A stretch of 64,000 nucleotides of DNA. Source: Bacteroidales bacterium WCE2004. Its GTDB lineage: Bacteria; Bacteroidota; Bacteroidia; Bacteroidales; UBA932. Of this stretch, positions 1-6,729 are shown one piece after another (the stretch's first letter is position 1; the number at the start of each line of letters is the position of its first letter). A model generated the notes under the pieces. The model was not told where the DNA came from. It was given only the letters and a program-made list of their open reading frames with translations, and searched no databases. The stretch lies in assembly GCA_900167895.1 (NCBI GenBank), contig FUZR01000005.1, forward strand, positions 1-64,000. The letters run 5' to 3'. The translations under genes were made by a program, and so were the position numbers.

Positions 1-255
1 AAAACATTGGCAGACAGGCATATAACCCAGAGTATGTCTCGAAAGGGGAACTGCTTGGACAACTCTATGATGGAGAACTTCTTTGGCCTGATGAAGAATG
101 AATTGCTATATTTGCAGGAGTGGGACTCTATCGACCAGTTCAAGAAGGCTCTCCGGACATATATCCGGTACTACAACAACGATAGAATCAAACTGAGGCT
201 AAAAGGAAAGAGCCCGGTGCAATACCGAGCTCTGTTCCAATCTAAGGCCTCGTAA
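1..255 (+). CDS. IS3-family transposase, C-terminal fragment (cut by window start)
   Basis: The reading frame is open from the first base and ends at a TAA. It encodes the end of an IS3/IS150-type DDE integrase core. Visible are the SMSRKGNC-DN block, the catalytic glutamate context MENFFG-MKNE, and the terminal YI-YYNNDRI--LKG-SPVQYR motif. Its role is cut-and-paste or copy-out transposition of the element whose right end lies just downstream. The N-terminal HTH part and first two catalytic aspartates would lie left of the window, so it cannot be said whether the gene is intact. Confidence 0.9.
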   Translation, partial: KTLADRHITQSMSRKGNCLDNSMMENFFGLMKNELLYLQEWDSIDQFKKALRTYIRYYNNDRIKLRLKGKSPVQYRALFQSKAS

Positions 256-268
256 CTAATGTTAAACC

Positions 269-287
269 GTCCAACTTTTGGGGGTCA
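269..287 (+). repeat. Right terminal inverted repeat of the IS3-family element
   Basis: GTCCAACTTTTGGGGGTCA lies 14 bp after the transposase stop and ends in TCA, the usual right-end trinucleotide of IS3-family elements (TGA...TCA). The left repeat is outside the window, so the target duplication cannot be checked. Confidence 0.75.
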
Positions 288-415
288 CATCATTTTCGGT
301 CGCCTGTTTTTGTCCCCTTCGTGAAAATGTTTCAAAGGGCAGGCTGGCGGCGACTTGTCCAAGGTGCTCATATACAATGAAATATATTGATTGTCCTCTG
401 CGATTTAGATACGAC

Positions 416-436
416 GAAATATAGGGAAAATCTTAC
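416..436. promoter_or_regulatory. Degenerate copy of the 21-bp upstream palindrome (site D)
   Basis: The right half, GGGAAAATCTTAC, matches the palindrome at 6549-6569; the left half is poorly conserved. It is reported because its end is 119 bp before the -7 box at 555, the same distance seen for the three well-conserved sites at 6062, 6549 and 8687. Confidence 0.4.
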
Positions 437-530
437 AGTCTCTTTTGTAGTAATCGCAATGCGTTGAATAACAATCAGTTGACGGGGAGATAAAGAGCGC
501 TGGTGTGTTAGAAATCAAGACGCAAATTAC

Positions 531-562
531 TTGGCTTTTCGACAGGACAGGTTGTAATTTTG
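531..562 (+). promoter_or_regulatory. Bacteroidota promoter for the 599 gene
   Basis: TTG at 531-533, a 21-nt spacer and TAATTTTG at 555-562 match the Bacteroidota housekeeping consensus (TTG near -33, TAnnTTTG near -7). Confidence 0.75.
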
Positions 563-598
563 CGAAACAACCGTTTAACATTTTAAAAACACAAAACA

Positions 599-1027
599 AT
601 GAAAAAGATGATCTTATTGCTTGCCATCGCCTTGATGGCCCCGACAGCGTTCTTGGCAAACGCCAACACCTACGACCCCAGTCGCGGGGGAGATGTTCAC
701 AGCAATGACCCGAGCGTGATGATTACCTATAATCAGAATGCAATCACGCTTGTTTTCACGAATGGTCGCGTGAACTGGATCAGCATCGAGAACTGGGATA
801 CCGGCGAATACCGCGAACAATTTGTCCGGCCGTGGTGCTCGGCTGTCGTCACCGTTCCTTTCTCCATGAGCAATGGAACCTGGGAGATCAACGCCACCTA
901 TACCGATGGAAGACTCTATAACGGTCGAATCATCATCGCCCATTCGAGCAATGGCCCGCTGACGCCGACCGACTGGATTGACGACGGAGAGCCGAATGGC
1001 CGTTATGTGGGTCCGGAACTCCCGTAA
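599..1027 (+). CDS. Small secreted protein, DUF3244-like beta-sandwich
   Basis: A 142-aa protein with an N-terminal Sec signal peptide (MKKM, hydrophobic stretch, cleavage likely after ANA near residue 22). The remainder is rich in beta-strand pattern: ITLVFTNG, then WISIENWDTGEY, then WEINATYTDGRLYNGRIII. This layout resembles the DUF3244 family of small Ig-like secreted proteins of Bacteroidales, but the match is by eye. It has its own promoter (531-562) and is probably cotranscribed with the peptide gene 31 bp downstream. Similar secreted genes lie at 5366, 8853 and 9350. Molecular function is unknown; periplasmic or outer-surface location is inferred from the signal peptide. Confidence 0.75.
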   Translation: MKKMILLLAIALMAPTAFLANANTYDPSRGGDVHSNDPSVMITYNQNAITLVFTNGRVNWISIENWDTGEYREQFVRPWCSAVVTVPFSMSNGTWEINATYTDGRLYNGRIIIAHSSNGPLTPTDWIDDGEPNGRYVGPELP

Positions 1028-1058
1028 GCACTGATAAGAATAAACTTAACACCGATTG

Positions 1059-1355
1059 ATGATGAAAACTGACAGCAGACGAATCGCACTCCGGGCGCTG
1101 GCCATCGCGGTCATCCTTTTCGGGGCGGCGGTTCAGAGTGACAAGGCGGATGCCGAGTGCTACATTAAAGGCGGAGACACAATGTATAAGTGTGTGGGCC
1201 CGTCCGGGATGTGCCGCGTGTGGGTTTTGGGTGTTGGCCGCTTGACCTGTGATGGGGGCACCATTGCCCAGGAAGTTGAAAAAGACAATTCTTCAAATCC
1301 CTCTACGGGGACCGGTGGAGGTGACTTTCATCCTGATGAGGTCCGTGTTCCTTAG
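1059..1355 (+). CDS. Exported four-cysteine small peptide (NVEALA-like), copy 1
   Basis: About 98 residues. A basic N-terminus and hydrophobic segment (LALAIAVILFGAAV) are followed by a short charged linker and an A-x-A type site (KADA, before ECY). The predicted mature part holds four cysteines spaced C-x10-C-x6-C-x11-C and a Gly/Ser/Thr-rich tail. The arrangement recalls the NVEALA peptides of Bacteroidales but lacks the exact motif. A TTG at 1056 and ATGs at 1059 and 1062 are possible starts; 1059 is chosen as the first ATG. It follows the 599 gene by 31 bp and is related to the peptide at 1565. Function unknown. Confidence 0.65.
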   Translation: MMKTDSRRIALRALAIAVILFGAAVQSDKADAECYIKGGDTMYKCVGPSGMCRVWVLGVGRLTCDGGTIAQEVEKDNSSNPSTGTGGGDFHPDEVRVP

Positions 1356-1372
1356 CGGCCGTTAAGCCAGAC

Positions 1373-1425
1373 AGGGTTGTTGCAGAAAAGGAGATAGTTT
1401 TCTATCTTTGAACTGCGACAACCCT
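1373..1425 (+). promoter_or_regulatory. Promoter embedded in nested inverted repeats
   Basis: TTG at 1380-1382, a 20-nt spacer and TATCTTTG at 1403-1410 form a promoter for the 1565-3299 genes. The whole promoter sits inside an imperfect 13-bp inverted repeat (arms 1373-1385 and 1413-1425, 12 of 13 paired), with a second perfect 6-bp repeat AGATAG/CTATCT (1392-1407) inside. The left arm covers the TTG and the right arm the likely start point, so a repressor site is plausible. Confidence 0.65.
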
Positions 1426-1564
1426 TTCGGTATGCGATGAAAAACAAAATGAGAATCTCTTCCTGCCTGATAGCGAACAATCCCCCACGACATAACCTCT
1501 AATGGCTTATCGATATCTTCGATGGGCTGTTGGGAATACTTATCTATTAATCAAACAATTAATT

Positions 1565-1795
1565 ATGGGAACAAAGAAAACTAAGATTGCGCTTCGGGCA
1601 GCTGCCGTAGCCATCGCCCTCCTGGCGTCTGCATTGCAGGAAAAGGAGGCTGAAGCAAAATGTGCCTATCAAGCACCGGACGGGACCGTCTATGTGTGCG
1701 CCAAAGGAGGGGATTCCTGCAAGAGAGGAAATATCCACTGCCCGGGCTCACTGGTCGAGATCCATCCCGGCGACCTGTTACCGTTAACGCATTAA
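1565..1795 (+). CDS. Exported four-cysteine small peptide (NVEALA-like), copy 2
   Basis: A 76-aa precursor. The ATG at 1565 is preferred over the upstream ATG at 1502 because it gives the standard layout: basic start (MGTKKTK), hydrophobic core (IALRAAAVAIALLASAL), charged linker, and an A-x-A site (EAEA) directly before KCAYQ. The predicted mature part of about 45 residues has four cysteines with spacing C-x11-C-x6-C-x6-C. The leader resembles copy 1 at 1059 (IALRALAIAV against IALRAAAVAI) and the CAYQ start recurs in the peptide at 23296. It heads an operon with the thioredoxin-like and propeller lipoproteins. Confidence 0.7.
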   Translation: MGTKKTKIALRAAAVAIALLASALQEKEAEAKCAYQAPDGTVYVCAKGGDSCKRGNIHCPGSLVEIHPGDLLPLTH

Positions 1796-1830
1796 TAATG
1801 GTATTATTTCATTTTTGGGAACAGTCCGCC

Positions 1831-2295
1831 ATGCGGACTGTCCTCAAAAAAAGTATTTTCCTCGTATTCCTTCTGGCTGTTTCGTGCGCGCCTCGGACGA
1901 ACGTCTTTGACGAGTACCTCTCGGGTGTGCATGCGACCGATATCGACGTTCAGGGCGAGCGTGCCGATTCCTTGTTTGAGGGGGCTGTTCCGCAGAACCT
2001 GCCGGACAAGACGGTCGTCTTCTACACGGACGGCACATGCTCCGTATGCATCGCTTCCGTGATCCAACTGTATACGGCGTTCCGCGAATCGCGCTCGGAT
2101 TATTCCCTCGTCGTGCTTCTCGACGGCCCCGACCGGAACCTGTTTGATTTCTATTGGAAGAAAAACTTTTCCGATGAACCGCTCGCAGAGCGGGTGCAGA
2201 TCCTGCTTTCCCCGAAGATCCTGGATGTGCCACGCGGGTTTTACGTGGTCGACGGGAACGTCGTAAAGTCTTTTTCGATATGGATAGAAAACTGA
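1831..2295 (+). CDS. Thioredoxin-like lipoprotein with CxxC motif
   Basis: A 154-aa lipoprotein: signal sequence ending in AVSC (lipidated Cys about residue 19), then a compact domain with VVFYTDGTCSVC (Cys70 and Cys73) after a beta-strand, as in thioredoxin-fold proteins. The ATG at 1831 gives a normal lipoprotein signal; an in-frame ATG at 1798 would add 11 residues. The usual thioredoxin WCGPC and cis-Pro context are not clear, so oxidoreductase activity is inferred. It overlaps the next gene by 16 bp, which suggests coupled translation. A counterpart with CVPC lies in the second locus at 25441. Substrate may be the four-cysteine peptides next door. Confidence 0.65.
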   Translation: MRTVLKKSIFLVFLLAVSCAPRTNVFDEYLSGVHATDIDVQGERADSLFEGAVPQNLPDKTVVFYTDGTCSVCIASVIQLYTAFRESRSDYSLVVLLDGPDRNLFDFYWKKNFSDEPLAERVQILLSPKILDVPRGFYVVDGNVVKSFSIWIEN

Positions 2296-3299
2296 TCGCT
2301 TTTTTCGTCATTCCGTTTGCGCTTTTCTCCTGCTCCCCGGCCAGGGAGGAGGCAGAGTCCGTCCTGCTCGTCACGTCGGAGCGGGTTGCGGCCGCGGATT
2401 CGGTTTTCTATCCCCTCGCCAATGTGCAGAATTGCTATATCCTGGGCGACACGTTGCTGGTGGCCAGACATCTGTCGGATGCCGGCACGCGGGCGTTCTC
2501 GGTGTATGACATACGCACGCGCGAACTGGTGCGCAGTCTGGACTACGGCGCCGATGACGCCGCCGTCCTGAGCGTCGCGTTGACGGTCTCGCCCGAAGGT
2601 GTCCTGATCCATGATTTCGTGAAGGAGCGGATGGCGCTTCTGTCTCCGGAGGCGGTCGGACGGCCCGGCCCGGTTGAGTTCCGGCCGACCAACATCTCCA
2701 GCCAGCAGTCCGTTGCCGTCAGCGGTGGTCGGATCATGTATCTGAATCCGGCTTCGTTCGAAGGGGAGGCAGAGCGCCTCCTGCTGTCGGACGAGCAGTA
2801 TCAGGGGCCGCCGGAGAAACGGAGGGGGTATGACAATTTTGATGTCGTGATGGGCTACATCCTGCCTGCGAAAGATGGCTCCCGTACTTATTTCGTGAGC
2901 CGGAACACTGGCGAAATCGAGCTCTATGATGCGGAGCAAAAGCTGCTGAAGCAGGTGCGGATGGCCAATGCGCCGACGCCAGAGTATTCTTTCTTTCAGG
3001 CAGGCGATGTGAAGCAGCGCGTCTTCAGGAACTATATTCCCTATTCGTTTGTGTCGGTCTTCTCTGATGATTCCCGGGTCTCGCTCCTTTTTGACCCGCA
3101 CTATTTCACGGCGAACGGAGATCGCACCTATCTGGAGCCGTCGGCATCGCTGCTGATTCTCGACTGGCAGGGGACGATTGTGAAATCGTTGTCCCTTCCC
3201 GCGGGGATGCATCCGGACGGCTGCTATGTTTCTCCCGACGGCAAGGTTGACCTGCTTTTCTGCGAGGCGGATTGCGTGCGGCGGGTGGCGGTGAGGTAG
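2280..3299 (+). CDS. Six-bladed beta-propeller lipoprotein (TolB-like, BF3164 type)
   Basis: A 339-aa lipoprotein: MDRKLIAFFVIPFALFSC gives a lipidated Cys near residue 18. The remainder shows repeated blade-like strands such as FSVYDIRTRELVRSL, TYFVSRNTGEIELYDAEQKLL and SLLILDWQGTIVKSLSLP, the last being the typical closing blade (hydrophobic DW-G). This matches the TolB-like/BF3164 lipoproteins often found beside NVEALA peptides in Bacteroidales. The first 16 bp overlap the thioredoxin-like gene. The second homologue in the window is at 23561. Ligand and function are unknown. Confidence 0.75.
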   Translation: MDRKLIAFFVIPFALFSCSPAREEAESVLLVTSERVAAADSVFYPLANVQNCYILGDTLLVARHLSDAGTRAFSVYDIRTRELVRSLDYGADDAAVLSVALTVSPEGVLIHDFVKERMALLSPEAVGRPGPVEFRPTNISSQQSVAVSGGRIMYLNPASFEGEAERLLLSDEQYQGPPEKRRGYDNFDVVMGYILPAKDGSRTYFVSRNTGEIELYDAEQKLLKQVRMANAPTPEYSFFQAGDVKQRVFRNYIPYSFVSVFSDDSRVSLLFDPHYFTANGDRTYLEPSASLLILDWQGTIVKSLSLPAGMHPDGCYVSPDGKVDLLFCEADCVRRVAVR

Positions 3300-3403
3300 A
3301 GACGGCCCGGGCCTTGCCTGTTCCCGGTAAATGCTTCATCTATAGGCCGACGAAGCTCTTCTGCGCGTTTCGGGATAAAAGAATCAGCGCAGGTATTTTT
3401 CCG

Positions 3404-3433
3404 TTTGGACAAAGATTTTTATTTTTGTCCAAA
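3404..3433 (+). promoter_or_regulatory. Perfect 10-bp inverted repeat in front of the TPR-HTH regulator gene
   Basis: TTTGGACAAA (3404-3413) and TTTGTCCAAA (3424-3433) are exact inverted copies with a 10-nt AT-rich spacer, so their centres are 20 bp apart, about two helical turns. A TAnnTTTG box (TATTTTTG, 3420-3427) overlaps the right arm. The translation start follows within 5-11 bp. It could be an autoregulatory operator or an mRNA 5' hairpin. Confidence 0.6.
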
Positions 3434-3437
3434 TTTG

Positions 3438-5141
3438 ATGCTGATGACCCCCCGTTTCCTAAACTTCCTGCCGCTGCTGGGCGTGCTGCTGCTCGCCGCC
3501 TGCGGCTCCGCATCGCGCACCGATGCGCTACTTAATGATGTCGAATCCTATATCAACGAAGCCCCCGACAGCGCCCGGGCGGTGCTGCAGGCGCTGGACA
3601 CCACGGAACTCGTGACGCGGCGCCTGCGGGCGCGGTATTCGCTGCTGCGGACCATGGCGCAGGCCAAGTGCTACGATGACATCACGGTTCCGGGGCTGCT
3701 GGACGACGCCGTGTGGTTCGAGCGGCACGGGAAACCTGATGACCGGCTTAAGTATTGGTTTTATCGGGGGCAAATCCTGGTAAATAATCTAGAGATTAAC
3801 GAGGCGGCTGTTTCTTATTCCCGGGCTGAGTCCTATGTGGATCGGGCTCGTGATCAACACGCAGTGGGATTGCTGTATCTTGCCATCCAGACTATATACA
3901 ATCACGCCCACAACCTGGCAAAAGAGCGGGAATACTCGGAGAAGGCTATCGAGATATTCAAGCGGACAAATGACCGCCTGACCGGTCCTGCGCTTGGCAT
4001 GTTGGCCATTGCCTATCACGGGCAGCACAAGTGGGCTCTGGCTGATTCCGTGTACCGGGAAGCGATGCCTTATTTTGAGACCTTCCCGGCACTGGCGCCC
4101 CAATACTTGTCGGATTATGCGACGATGAAAGTGCTTCAGCCGGAAATAGATCCGGAAGGCGCAGTCGCGCTCCTGGACCGGTACTGGAAACTGACTGGCC
4201 GTTTTGGCGTGAAGGAGGCGGGGGTGTATGCTTTTGCCAATGAATTGCTTGGCAATCGGCAGGTGGCGGAGCAGTACTCTCTTGAGCTGCGAAAGTTGAC
4301 GGGGCAGGCGCGCTATGCTGCCTTGGCGTGGTTGGCGCGGATTGACTTGGCTCGAGGCGACGCGGACGCTGCATTTAGTGAGCAGGAAGAGTTTTATGGG
4401 TCCCAGACCGAAGAAGTTTGGAAGACGTTGGAAGACTCCATTACGCAGTCCTTGCGAGATGACGCAGCCCGACAGGCTACGGCTGCCCGCGCACGCAACA
4501 AGATGATACTTGTTGTTTGCGGCGGTATCTTCTTCGCGCTGTTGTCTGCGATCTTGTTTCTGCTCCTTCGAAAAAGTAAGGTGGAGGCAGAACGCAAGCG
4601 TCTGATCGATCTTCGCGAACAGATGCAGGAAGAGCTGGAGAAGGTGCAAGCGGAAAATGCGTTGCAGGCAGAGCAGCTCAGCGGCCAGGAAGACCGCATC
4701 CGCGAGATGGAAGAGCATGTTGCCCGGGAGCGCGAGACCTACACCCGCGAGCGGGTGAATCGTCTGCGCCAGTTGGGTGAACTCCGGAGCACGTTCTGGT
4801 GGCGCGAGCGGGGCGGAATGCGCGAGTCGGATGCCATCCAGCGGATCAAAAAAGAAATATCGTATGTCTACCAGACGGATAATGACGGCGCCGCGCTGAT
4901 CCGCCGTCTGGACGGTGAGCTGGATGGGGCCGTCTCCGAACTCCGCAAGAAACTGAATCTGCGCGGCAAGCCGAAGGAAGTGTTGTTCCTGTGCTGCTGT
5001 ATCCTGGATCTGGAACCCGAGATGATCGCCGAAATCATGGACACGTCCAAGGCGAACGTCTACGAGAAGCGCTCCCGCCTGCGGGCCCGCATCCGCGAAT
5101 TGGACGACCCGTTGCTGAGCGTTTTGGTGGAAAAGAGATAA
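3438..5141 (+). CDS. Membrane-anchored TPR regulator with C-terminal HTH
   Basis: About 567 residues. The N-terminus is a lipoprotein signal (LLLAAC, Cys near residue 22), followed by a helical TPR-like periplasmic region to about residue 340, one membrane segment (ILVVCGGIFFALLSAILFLLL, about 355-378, split here only by position), a coiled coil rich in Glu/Arg/Gln, and a C-terminal helix-turn-helix (LCCCILDLEPEMIAEIMD, then KANVYEKRSRL). Bacteroidales encode many such TPR-HTH proteins, thought to pass an envelope signal to DNA. ATG at 3438 is chosen over the TTG at 3405, which lies inside the inverted repeat; 3444 is an alternative. It sits among the secreted-protein genes and may control them. 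Confidence 0.8.
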   Translation: MLMTPRFLNFLPLLGVLLLAACGSASRTDALLNDVESYINEAPDSARAVLQALDTTELVTRRLRARYSLLRTMAQAKCYDDITVPGLLDDAVWFERHGKPDDRLKYWFYRGQILVNNLEINEAAVSYSRAESYVDRARDQHAVGLLYLAIQTIYNHAHNLAKEREYSEKAIEIFKRTNDRLTGPALGMLAIAYHGQHKWALADSVYREAMPYFETFPALAPQYLSDYATMKVLQPEIDPEGAVALLDRYWKLTGRFGVKEAGVYAFANELLGNRQVAEQYSLELRKLTGQARYAALAWLARIDLARGDADAAFSEQEEFYGSQTEEVWKTLEDSITQSLRDDAARQATAARARNKMILVVCGGIFFALLSAILFLLLRKSKVEAERKRLIDLREQMQEELEKVQAENALQAEQLSGQEDRIREMEEHVARERETYTRERVNRLRQLGELRSTFWWRERGGMRESDAIQRIKKEISYVYQTDNDGAALIRRLDGELDGAVSELRKKLNLRGKPKEVLFLCCCILDLEPEMIAEIMDTSKANVYEKRSRLRARIRELDDPLLSVLVEKR

Positions 5142-5198
5142 ATAAGCGTTACGTTAACGACAGTGGAAGATGCTGTGAATCACACGGTTCCATGTGCT

Positions 5199-5219
5199 GT
5201 TAGAATCACTTGTTTTTTC
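5199..5219. promoter_or_regulatory. Half-copy of the 21-bp upstream palindrome (site E)
   Basis: The left half, GTTAGAAT, equals that of the site at 6062; the right half is not conserved. It lies about 117 bp before a short -7-like box (TATTTTG, 5336-5342) of the 5366 gene. Confidence 0.35.
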
Positions 5220-5365
5220 TCCGACGAACGCGTTTCCGTAAACCTCTGGAATACAATATCTTATGCTAAGATTCCGAGTGGGCGTGGCGTTAGATTTTTC
5301 TTGCGGAAATCTTTTTTCCTTTACAGGAAAAAAAGTATTTTGGGCGCAAAATTGAACGATGTATT

Positions 5366-5881
5366 ATGAAGTGTTCCTTAAAAAGTTTTTGTCTGATTAT
5401 TGCTTTCCTCGTGGCTTTTTCCTCGGTCGAAGCAAGCGCTCAAAGCGGAAAACCTCCAAAGCGGGGTTTGGAAATAGAGGTTCCTCCCTTTATCCCACCC
5501 AGCCCCGAAGATCCTCCGGTTTTGATTAGTCCCCAGTCCGTTACTTTCGTGGATATAACCTCGGCGTTATCATTCACGGCAGAAGTGTATGGGCGGTATA
5601 GATCAGGCTATAATATCCCTGTCCTTCATTTTGATTTCAATTGTCCTTTAAACGTTGAGACAGTTATTCTTGCATATAAGAATTCAAGCAGGAAATACTA
5701 TTACTACGTCCAGTCCACGACCAGTTCGATCGAAGTGCCTGCCCCTATAAATGTTGGCGTATTCTATCTGACGGTCACGACCTCCGACTGCAAAAAGTAC
5801 TCCACGCGCGGACAGGTCCATCCGGATGGAACAATCTCTTTCGGTGATCCCTACGATTTTAGTCTGGATTATTCATTTTAA
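5366..5881 (+). CDS. Secreted protein, beta-rich, unknown function
   Basis: A 171-aa protein with a signal peptide (SFCLIIAFLVAFSSVEASA, cleavage near residue 25), a proline-rich segment (PPFIPPSPEDPP), and then beta-strand-rich sequence ending in SLDYSF. Two cysteines (FNCPL and SDCKK) could form a disulfide. It follows the TPR-HTH regulator by 224 bp, on the same strand, with a half palindrome upstream. The general plan (signal peptide, proline linker, small sandwich) resembles the 599 and 8853 proteins, although direct sequence identity is low. A strong terminator follows at 5901. No function can be assigned. Confidence 0.7.
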   Translation: MKCSLKSFCLIIAFLVAFSSVEASAQSGKPPKRGLEIEVPPFIPPSPEDPPVLISPQSVTFVDITSALSFTAEVYGRYRSGYNIPVLHFDFNCPLNVETVILAYKNSSRKYYYYVQSTTSSIEVPAPINVGVFYLTVTTSDCKKYSTRGQVHPDGTISFGDPYDFSLDYSF

Positions 5882-5900
5882 CGGACTCCCAGTATTCTTG

Positions 5901-5938
5901 AGCAAGCGGCCCCTTCCGGCCGCTTGCTTTCGTTTTAT
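5901..5938 (+). terminator. Rho-independent terminator after the 5366 gene
   Basis: Perfect 11-bp stem AGCAAGCGGCC / GGCCGCTTGCT with a 6-nt loop, followed by TTCGTTTTATT. Confidence 0.85.
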
Positions 5939-6061
5939 TCGGTTTGGGCTTTGGCTCGCGCCGGATAGAAAAACTTAACATGCAGTTTGTTTCCGTGTTC
6001 CCTTGTAAGTCGTTGAATTAGAGATCGGAATGGCGGGAAACCAGATGAAGACATGCAAGCC

Positions 6062-6082
6062 GTTAGAATGGTGGATTCTAAC
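6062..6082. promoter_or_regulatory. 21-bp upstream palindrome, site A
   Basis: Arms GTTAGAAT and ATTCTAAC are perfect inverted copies around GGTGG. The site ends 119 bp before the TATATTTG box at 6201. Sites of the same length occur at 6549 and 8687 at 120 bp from their -7 boxes. Confidence 0.65.
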
Positions 6083-6176
6083 ATAATCTGAGGTCTTGTA
6101 TGTAAGTCGTTGACTAATAATGCTTTCTGTTTTCTTAGAGAAGCCCCGGACTGTTGGGAAACAAGTTGGAAATAGC

Positions 6177-6208
6177 TTGTTCCCAGACACTCCTGGCGCG
6201 TATATTTG
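6177..6208 (+). promoter_or_regulatory. Orphan promoter of a decayed module
   Basis: TTG (6177-6179), 21-nt spacer, TATATTTG (6201-6208). The surrounding 56 bp align by eye with the promoter at 8803-8834 (shared GTTGGGAAA, GGAAAT and GCGTATATTTG blocks). No intact coding sequence follows; the transcript would run into the 6294-6371 repeat with its terminator. Confidence 0.6.
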
Positions 6209-6293
6209 CACCGTGACAGTTGGCAATACAACCCGTTCAGGTCGGCAGCCTGTCTGTGTAATGGATCCAGCTTTAGTCAGATGCCTGTGGCCC

Positions 6294-6371
6294 GACGTGG
6301 CCGCGAGAATAGAGAATAAACTTTGAAAGACTTTTTGGGCGACGTTCCGGGGGGGGCGTCGTCTTTTCTTT
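6294..6371 (+). repeat. 78-bp dispersed repeat, copy 1 (SDR-remnant tail plus terminator)
   Basis: Differs from 8359-8436 at a single position. In one frame it reads DVAARIENKL then TGA, and beyond that a GCGACG/CGTCGT hairpin with a G-rich loop followed by CTTTTCTTT, which looks like a terminator. Confidence 0.8.
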
Positions 6372-6548
6372 ATCTTGGGGAAGGGCCGCGATAATCGCAA
6401 AGAATCTTTTAATGAGCTGTTGTCTGGGTAGCGGTACTCTTGCTTGCCCCTGGAGAATAATCTATCGTGCCGATCATTCTGCACAGATTGCTTAAAACGC
6501 TGACCTATAGCTTGTTGTGTTTGTGCGCGCAGGGGGGTCTTGGCCTTT

Positions 6549-6569
6549 GTAAGAATGGTGAAATCTTAC
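6549..6569. promoter_or_regulatory. 21-bp upstream palindrome, site C
   Basis: Arms GTAAGA and TCTTAC are perfect inverted copies around a 9-nt centre that includes GGTG, as in site A. The site ends 120 bp before the TATCTTTG box at 6689. Confidence 0.6.
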
Positions 6570-6664
6570 CGGGATGTCAAGCGTTGCGATAAGTGTTTGA
6601 ATGACAGGTGATTGCTGATTGCCTCAAGCTGTCATAGCTTGTAAGCAAACATATCTTAAATCCC

Positions 6665-6696
6665 TTGGCCGTAGGCAAGCCCAATACATATCTTTG
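6665..6696 (+). promoter_or_regulatory. Promoter of the 6730 lipoprotein gene
   Basis: TTG (6665-6667), 21-nt spacer, TATCTTTG (6689-6696); the start codon follows 34 bp later. Confidence 0.75.
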
Positions 6697-6729
6697 CGAT
6701 ACAACGATTCACAAATTTAACACAAAACA

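Larger units (their letters stand above)
288..598. other. Intergenic region between the IS end and the first secreted-protein gene
   Basis: No convincing gene is seen in these 311 bp. The region holds a degenerate palindrome half-site (416-436) and a Bacteroidota promoter (531-562), both listed separately. Confidence 0.6.
5882..6729. other. 848-bp gene-poor stretch holding a decayed module
   Basis: No convincing full gene. It contains, in order, a terminator (5901), a 13-bp direct repeat TGTAAGTCGTTGA at 6004-6016 and 6101-6113, palindrome A (6062), a promoter with no intact gene behind it (6177-6208), the tail repeat (6294-6371), palindrome C (6549) and the promoter of the 6730 gene (6665-6696). 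The 68-codon frame at 6120-6326 starts upstream of the promoter and is probably not a gene. Confidence 0.6.

Noticed and set aside
6120..6326. 68-codon plus-strand frame ending in the 78-bp repeat
   Set aside because: Its start lies upstream of the promoter at 6177 and the frame runs through promoter elements; better explained as a decayed module.
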